From NCBI GenBank assembly GCA_017936125.1, contig JAGBGE010000026.1, positions 1-22,592 of the forward strand: a stretch of 22,592 nt of DNA, given 5' to 3'. Positions 20,075-22,592 of this stretch are shown here, in pieces (position 1 is the stretch's first letter; the number at the start of each line of letters is the position of its first letter). A model generated the notes under the pieces. It saw only the letters and a list, made by a program, of their open reading frames with translations, did no database searches and was not told the origin of the DNA. The stretch comes from Clostridia bacterium. Its GTDB lineage: Bacteria > Bacillota_A > Clostridia > Oscillospirales > CAG-272. The translations under genes were made by a program, and so were the position numbers.

Positions 20075-21634
20075 TTATTTATGTCCGTGTCTGTCGTTGT
20101 GCTTATCTTCGAGATGCTTTTTAGCTTCTTCTTCTGCCTTGGAAAGTCTGCCTTCAAATTCGCCTGTTAAGAACTTTATTTGAATCTCAAAGCCCTTGGT
20201 GAGCATTTCTACGCGAGCCTTTTCCTCATCGGTAAGGTCGTTCTGAATCTTCTCAAGCACTGCATCAGCCTTTTCCTCTGCTTCTGTCGCGAGTCCGATT
20301 ACCTCATCGGTGGTGATGCCGTTTTCCATTATTTCAGCGAGCTTCACAGCAGCTGCGTTGAGGTCTGCGAGGCAAGCCTCGAATTCAGCCTTTGCCTCAG
20401 CGGGAAGCGTGGGAAGTATGGTAGAGGAAGCCTCGGTTACGCTTGTGACAACGGTCTGAATAGCTTTTTTGAGAGCTTCAAGCTCGGTCTTGTACGCATC
20501 AGATGCCATCATTACGAGCTCGGCTGCATCCTCTGCCTCTGCGAGAATTTCCTTGACGGTAGCCTTGACCTCGTCGGAAACTTCGTTTCTGTCTATGAAT
20601 CTATAGCAGAACTTGGTTACGCTACCGAGAGTGATCTTGCCGTCCTTGTCACGAAGCGCGGAATCATCGGTGATACCAAGCGCCGTTTTGATTTCCTCAA
20701 CGGTTGCTTCATCAAGCTCGTAATTGGTATACTCGTTAGCGAATCGCATAATCTCGAGTACCGAACGGTAGGTGCGCGCGGTGGTCTTATAAGCCTGATA
20801 CATAGCGCCGTAGTGAATTGTGTTGAGATATTCGGGATGAGCTATTATAGAAGCTGCGCGCTCGCTGTATATAAGGGTGTAAACACCGTCGCTGATAACG
20901 CCCATAGAGCTTTCAAGCACAGCCTTTGCTTTAGCCTTTGCCGCGCGATATGCATCGGTAGCATAGCCCTTGAGTGTCTTATGTACGTTCTTTATTTCCT
21001 TGATAAGCTCCTTGTTAGACATTTCCGCAGCTGCTTCAATGGTGATATCGCCACCGCTTGCAGCGGAAACGACAAGTCTGTACTTACCGGGAGTGAGCTT
21101 CTGGATATACTTGTTGGCGGGATAAGCTGCCTTGAGCTCCTCAAGCTCGGAGAGAATCGCGAAAGCGGTTTCCTTATTGATAGTTACCGCAAGTCCCATT
21201 TTTTCGCCGGAGGAAATAATTTTGGCGTCTATCTTGTTTTTGAGCTTTTCTGCGATGTCCTCAGTATTTGCCGATACGGTTGTGCTTACGTCGGAATTAT
21301 CTTCGTTGAGATATCCAAGCTCCTTTGCCAGCTCGGTGATGTAAGCAACCGCTTCTTCAATATCCTTATCAACAATATCAGTCTCCTGCTCATAGAGAAG
21401 CACTTGACCGTCTTCGTTCGCACCGAAAACGCTAATAACCTTGCCGTCGTCGCTAACCGTTAACTCAATAGAGGGGTTGATATCAATAGCAACGTACGCG
21501 CTTGCGGGCTTGCTGTCATCTTCGTCGGGGGTATAATTTCCGCCGAGAATATCGCCGATGATGCTGCACGAAGCCATAGCGAAACAAAGTGTCAAAACAA
21601 GAAGTAGTGCTACGATTTTTTTAGTTGCTTTCAT
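20075..21634 (-). CDS. Large secreted lipoprotein with an RsgI-type extracellular domain
   Basis: A 519-residue protein. The signal peptide ends in FAMASC (Cys23), a lipobox, followed by an acidic linker. Residues 46-80 (AYVAIDINPSIELTVSDDGK, then VISVFGANEDGQVLL) match the start of the middle extracellular domain of RsgI-type anti-sigma factors, with the hallmark D(I/V)NPSIE. The next 90 residues (about 80-170) fit the rest of that domain. The remaining 350 residues are Ala/Glu/Lys-rich and helical, probably coiled coil, ending in a His-rich tail (HLEDKHNDRHGHK). The cytoplasmic anti-sigma domain and transmembrane helix of RsgI are missing. Start 21634 is set by AAGGAGAATTATT and the signal peptide; the ATG at 21661 is too early. 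Cargo or partner unknown. Confidence 0.75.
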   Translation of the reverse strand: MKATKKIVALLLVLTLCFAMASCSIIGDILGGNYTPDEDDSKPASAYVAIDINPSIELTVSDDGKVISVFGANEDGQVLLYEQETDIVDKDIEEAVAYITELAKELGYLNEDNSDVSTTVSANTEDIAEKLKNKIDAKIISSGEKMGLAVTINKETAFAILSELEELKAAYPANKYIQKLTPGKYRLVVSAASGGDITIEAAAEMSNKELIKEIKNVHKTLKGYATDAYRAAKAKAKAVLESSMGVISDGVYTLIYSERAASIIAHPEYLNTIHYGAMYQAYKTTARTYRSVLEIMRFANEYTNYELDEATVEEIKTALGITDDSALRDKDGKITLGSVTKFCYRFIDRNEVSDEVKATVKEILAEAEDAAELVMMASDAYKTELEALKKAIQTVVTSVTEASSTILPTLPAEAKAEFEACLADLNAAAVKLAEIMENGITTDEVIGLATEAEEKADAVLEKIQNDLTDEEKARVEMLTKGFEIQIKFLTGEFEGRLSKAEEEAKKHLEDKHNDRHGHK

Positions 21635-21731
21635 AATAATTCTCCTTAAATGTATTAGCATTACTGCTTGATTAAATTATATCATATTATACTTAAAATT
21701 ACGATTAAAAAATATATTAAAAAATATTAAA

Positions 21732-21759
21732 GCGGCGAAAGCTTTTGAGCTCCCGCCGC
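21732..21759 (-). terminator. Terminator of the acidic protein gene
   Basis: GCGGCG (21732-21737) pairs with CGCCGC (21754-21759), with an inner AGCT/AGCT pairing (21740-21743 with 21748-21751). On the minus strand it is followed by TTTAATATTTTTT. It lies six bases after the stop at 21766. Confidence 0.75.
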
Positions 21760-21765
21760 CGATAA

Positions 21766-22176
21766 TTATTCGTCGTCCTCTTCTATTCTGTCCTCGTCCT
21801 CGTTAAAGGAAAGAACGTTCTTTGCGTTCATATAATAAGAATCGCCAACCTCGCTGACAAATGCGTATTCCTCGTCGTCAATATCGAAGAGCTGTCCCTT
21901 GACGTACAGATTCTTCGACGCCTTGCAGAACACCTCGAGGAATTCGTCGGTGTGGAATTCGTCAATCTCGATGCCAAAGTCGTCGTTGGAAATAACCACA
22001 GAGGTCTCCTCGTCGTTTCCTGCCGTAGCGTAGTCGTCATCGTAAATTATATAATCGGATGAAAATTCGAAGAAATCGCTAAGCTCTCCGGATTTTAGAA
22101 AGCTGACAAGTCGCTTGATTTCAGTTTTAGGGCCGGTTGCCTTTATATCGAAATACAGTTCATCGTAGAGTGTCAT
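21766..22176 (-). CDS. Small acidic protein of unknown function
   Basis: A 136-residue protein, not recognised. It is strongly acidic (YDDDYATAGNDEETS, DIDDEEYAF, tail FNEDEDRIEEDDE), has no signal peptide or membrane helix, and begins MTLYDELYFDIKATGPKTEI, an alternating strand pattern like a small alpha/beta domain; it is probably cytosolic. The start at 22176 is preferred to an upstream in-frame ATG at 22284 because a sigma-A promoter (22214-22242) lies inside the longer frame and GAAAGG stands 13 bases before 22176. It is divergent from the rRNA operon and monocistronic. Confidence 0.75.
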   Translation of the reverse strand: MTLYDELYFDIKATGPKTEIKRLVSFLKSGELSDFFEFSSDYIIYDDDYATAGNDEETSVVISNDDFGIEIDEFHTDEFLEVFCKASKNLYVKGQLFDIDDEEYAFVSEVGDSYYMNAKNVLSFNEDEDRIEEDDE

Positions 22177-22213
22177 ATAAGTAAAAATACCTTTCGCAAA
22201 GTTTATGAAAAAA

Positions 22214-22242
22214 AGTATATCATATGTATATATCTTTGTCAA
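22214..22242 (-). promoter_or_regulatory. Sigma-A promoter for the acidic protein gene
   Basis: Minus strand: TTGACA (22237-22242), a 17-base spacer, TATACT (22214-22219). It fixes the start codon downstream at 22176. Confidence 0.85.
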
Positions 22243-22350
22243 TATGTTTTCATTATTTTTATTTTTCTCGTTCGAAATCTTCATTATATATTATATACGC
22301 ATGAGAAATTTGCGACAACAAAAAAATCTGAAAAAATTTTGGAAAAACTA

Positions 22351-22379
22351 TTGACATTTGAAAAAGTTTGTTGTATAAT
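22351..22379 (+). promoter_or_regulatory. rRNA operon promoter
   Basis: TTGACA (22351-22356), a 17-base spacer, TATAAT (22374-22379): both hexamers perfect. The 30 bases before the -35 are A/T-tract rich (from 22320), as in UP elements of rRNA promoters. Confidence 0.9.
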
Positions 22380-22385
22380 AGGTAA

Positions 22386-22558
22386 GCCTACTTTGAAGAG
22401 GGGCACTTGATCATTGAAAATTGAACAACACGAAAGTAAGAAGCACTAAATGTGCAATTCTTGTCAAAACACTTGAGTAAAGAACTCAAAAGTAATAAGA
22501 AGCTAGAACAAAATAGCTCTGAAAAAGGTTTTAAGTCCTACGGGATTTAAGATAGAAT
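22386..22558 (+). other. 16S rRNA leader with boxA-like antitermination element
   Basis: Transcribed leader of about 170 bases with no coding gene. At 22407-22427 CTTGATCATTGAAAATTGAAC resembles the boxA-type sequence conserved in Bacillota rRNA leaders. A small hairpin TTGAGT (22473-22478) with ACTCAA (22484-22489) follows. The last 40 bases before the 16S 5' end would belong to the processing stalk whose partner lies beyond the window. Confidence 0.65.
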
Positions 22559-22592
22559 TTTTTAGAGAGTTTGATCCTGGCTCAGGATTAAC
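22559..22592 (+). rRNA. rrs: 16S ribosomal RNA, 5' end (truncated by window edge)
   Basis: AGAGTTTGATCCTGGCTCAG at 22566-22585 is the universal 16S 5' motif that begins at Escherichia coli position 8, so the mature 5' end is near 22559. Only the first 34 bases are inside the window. Confidence 0.95.

Noticed and set aside
20180..21463. 427-codon plus-strand open frame opposite the RsgI-like lipoprotein gene
   Set aside because: It is antisense to a gene with a signal peptide, ribosome site and terminator; its Cys/Leu/Ser-rich translation looks like a shadow frame and it has no ribosome site.
22177..22284. Longer N-terminus for the acidic protein
   Set aside because: The stretch contains a consensus promoter and translates to Asn/Lys/Ile-rich sequence typical of AT-rich noncoding DNA.
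1..22592. CRISPR array, tRNA genes, insertion sequences, prophage or toxin-antitoxin genes
   Set aside because: No regularly spaced repeats, cloverleaf sequences, transposase or integrase motifs were recognised on either strand; the two helix-turn-helix genes lack toxin partners.

Overview
The window looks like a chromosomal segment of an endospore-forming Clostridia (Bacillota), probably an anaerobe of the gut or a similar habitat. Three things support this: a sporulation block (spoIIE, a 26-residue spoVM that is easily missed, and a CotF-like coat protein), an AddA recombination nuclease, and strong Gram-positive ribosome binding sites and sigma-A promoters (TTGACA, 17-bp spacer, TATAAT-like) in front of many genes. 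The DNA is of moderate GC content, genes are tightly packed, and most convergent gene pairs share a bidirectional hairpin terminator. No transposase, integrase, CRISPR array or tRNA was seen.

Layout, left to right. (1) 1-2644, plus strand: the C-terminal part of isoleucyl-tRNA synthetase, then two integral membrane proteins, a phytol/dolichol-kinase-like protein and a cation-diffusion-facilitator-like protein with a degenerate metal site. (2) 2701-7350: dusB (minus) and addA (plus) diverge from a shared promoter region. (3) 7402-8628: a lipoprotein HtrA-type protease (minus), whose promoter overlaps that of a divergent three-gene operon (short-chain dehydrogenase, flavin-reductase-like protein, helix-turn-helix regulator; 8777-10640). 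(4) 10637-11981: a consensus promoter, a cobalamin riboswitch and two tandem hairpins precede a DUF4430-like lipoprotein and an ECF-type S component. This reads as a B12-controlled corrinoid uptake unit. (5) 11983-14765: lipoprotein ApbE (flavin transferase), an Lrp/AsnC regulator and a class I aminotransferase in one run. (6) 14802-18097: spoVM and spoIIE on the minus strand, and a CotF-like coat protein on the plus strand. (7) 18118-19926: two membrane proteins of unknown function that appear distantly related flank a small helix-turn-helix regulator, with operator-like repeats in the promoters. (8) 20075-21634: a large lipoprotein carrying an RsgI-type extracellular domain but no anti-sigma part. 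(9) 21766-22176: a small very acidic protein. (10) 22320-22592: promoter, leader and first bases of an rRNA operon.

The most interesting items are the unlisted spoVM next to spoIIE, the riboswitch-controlled DUF4430/S-component pair with its unusual tandem-hairpin expression platform, the RsgI-like domain on a lipoprotein, and the regulator flanked by two related membrane proteins. All family assignments come from reading motifs by eye; no database search was possible.
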